The notes beneath the pieces were generated by a model. It had not been told where the DNA came from, made no database searches, and saw only the letters and a list, made by a program, of their open reading frames with translations. A DNA stretch of 6,091 nt, taken from positions 1 to 6,091 of the forward strand of contig CAILTZ010000073.1 in assembly GCA_903837255.1 (NCBI GenBank), given 5' to 3'. This stretch comes from an uncultured Pirellula sp. (GTDB lineage: Bacteria; Planctomycetota; Planctomycetia; Pirellulales; Pirellulaceae). The stretch's first letter is position 1. Each line of letters opens with the position of its first letter. A program made the position numbers and the translations under genes. Below, piece by piece: positions 5,331 through 6,091 of this stretch.

Positions 5331-6091
5331 ATGGCTTATTCTCAACGTTTCCCTTTTCAGAAGATTGCCGAAGATCCAACGACTTCAGCCCGGCGAGGGA
5401 TTTTGAGTCTTCCGCATGGCCAGGTCCAGACGCCTGCGTTTATGCCGGTCGGGACTCAGGGCACGGTCAAGGGGCTTACGATTGACCAGATCGAAGCCAC
5501 TGGAGCTGACATTATTTTAGGGAATACTTATCATTTGTCCCTGCGTCCGGGGAGCGAGTTGATTGCCGAGCTTGGTGGGCTCCATGGGTTCATGGGTTGG
5601 GATCGCCCGATTTTGACGGACAGTGGTGGATTTCAGATTTTTTCGCTTGGTGACATGACCAAGGTCAGTGAGCAGGGGGCGACGTTCAAATCCCACTTGG
5701 ACGGGTCGACCGTGCATCTGAGGCCAGAGGATTCGGTCCGTATTCAGCAAGAGCTCGGGAGCGACATCGCGATGGTGCTCGACCATGTGGTCGCATTGCC
5801 AGCCGGACTTGATCAGGTTCGCGATGCCATGGAGCGATCGTTGCGGTGGGCCCAACGATGTCAAGATTGCCGTAGCCGGAGCCAGCAAGCGATGTTTGGG
5901 ATCGTCCAGGGGGCATTATTTCGGGAGTTGCGTGGGGAGAGTGTGAGGGTCTTGGAGGGGATGGAATTTGATGGGATGGCGATTGGGGGGTTGGCGGTGG
6001 GTGAGGAGAAGGGGGAGCGGGAGGAGGTCTGTGAGTTGACGGCGGCGATGATGCGGGAGGATCGGCCGCGGTATTTGATGGGGGTGGGGAC
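5331..6091 (+). CDS. tgt: tRNA-guanine transglycosylase, N-terminal part (cut by window end)
   Basis: TGT exchanges guanine 34 of GUN-anticodon tRNAs for a 7-deazaguanine base (preQ1 in most bacteria, queuine in eukaryotes) in queuosine formation. The 253 visible residues cover about two thirds of a protein usually near 370-380 aa. Motifs in order are TPAFMPVGTQGTVKG (34-48), ILGNTYHL (62-69), TDSGGFQ (96-102, with Asp97 matching catalytic Asp102 of Zymomonas), Asp151 (matching Asp156), FGIVQG (189-194, with Gln193 matching Gln203), IGGLAVGE (218-225) and RYLMGVG (247-253). The nucleophilic aspartate and the zinc-binding Cys/His cluster lie beyond the end. The base pocket reads LDHVVALPA (150-158), so Val153 replaces Cys158 of Zymomonas, while Val223 keeps Val233. 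The ATG at 5331 was chosen because the usual N-terminus starts shortly before the ARRG motif; no strong SD precedes it. Codons near the end are very G-rich (GGG, GAG, GTG). Confidence 0.95.
   Translation, partial: MAYSQRFPFQKIAEDPTTSARRGILSLPHGQVQTPAFMPVGTQGTVKGLTIDQIEATGADIILGNTYHLSLRPGSELIAELGGLHGFMGWDRPILTDSGGFQIFSLGDMTKVSEQGATFKSHLDGSTVHLRPEDSVRIQQELGSDIAMVLDHVVALPAGLDQVRDAMERSLRWAQRCQDCRSRSQQAMFGIVQGALFRELRGESVRVLEGMEFDGMAIGGLAVGEEKGEREEVCELTAAMMREDRPRYLMGVG

Noticed and set aside
5517..5888. A 123-codon open frame antisense to tgt
   Set aside because: It lies opposite the conserved catalytic core of tgt, with no family features.

Overview
The window looks like a chromosomal segment from a planctomycete, probably of the Pirellulaceae (Rhodopirellula/Pirellula type). 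This is inferred from four things: a diderm lipid A gene cluster with an unusual order, LpxC with a 'GYWSG' N-terminal motif, moderate GC, and weak or absent Shine-Dalgarno sites at several starts. No taxonomic search could be run, so the assignment is a judgement.

Region 1 (1-3672, + strand) is a compact envelope operon of four genes: a periplasmic OmpH/Skp-like chaperone, lpxC, lpxA and a Gfo/Idh/MocA-family NAD(P)-dependent sugar-nucleotide dehydrogenase. The gaps are 44, 67 and 27 nt. LpxA puts the first acyl chain on UDP-GlcNAc and LpxC removes the N-acetyl group. The oxidoreductase carries a GHVERFNP motif and follows lpxA directly, which recalls GnnA, the UDP-GlcNAc 3-dehydrogenase found beside lpxA in Acidithiobacillus. 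It may therefore modify the lipid A precursor. lpxD, fabZ and lpxB are not in the window.

Region 2 (3669-4008) lies between two convergent genes and is filled edge to edge by two direct copies of a repeat about 150 bp long. Over the first 132 bases the copies differ at only four positions, all transitions. Each copy contains a chain of six-base palindromes, CGCTGAT-type subrepeats and a 13-14 nt tandem tail. The second copy can fold into a long imperfect hairpin. The stop codons of both flanking genes lie in the edges of this block.

Region 3 (4000-5058, - strand) is a lipoprotein substrate-binding protein of the NMT1/THI5-like ABC transporter class, with no permease or ATPase gene in view. 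A divergent intergenic region of about 270 nt follows and contains a candidate sigma70-type promoter pointing at the next gene.

Region 4 (5331-6091, + strand) is the N-terminal two thirds of tgt (tRNA-guanine transglycosylase), cut by the window end. Its base-binding pocket has Val where the Zymomonas enzyme has Cys158, a change otherwise associated with queuine-using enzymes.

Most of the window is ordinary housekeeping sequence. The best leads are the repeat block, the LpxA/GnnA-like pair and the TGT pocket.
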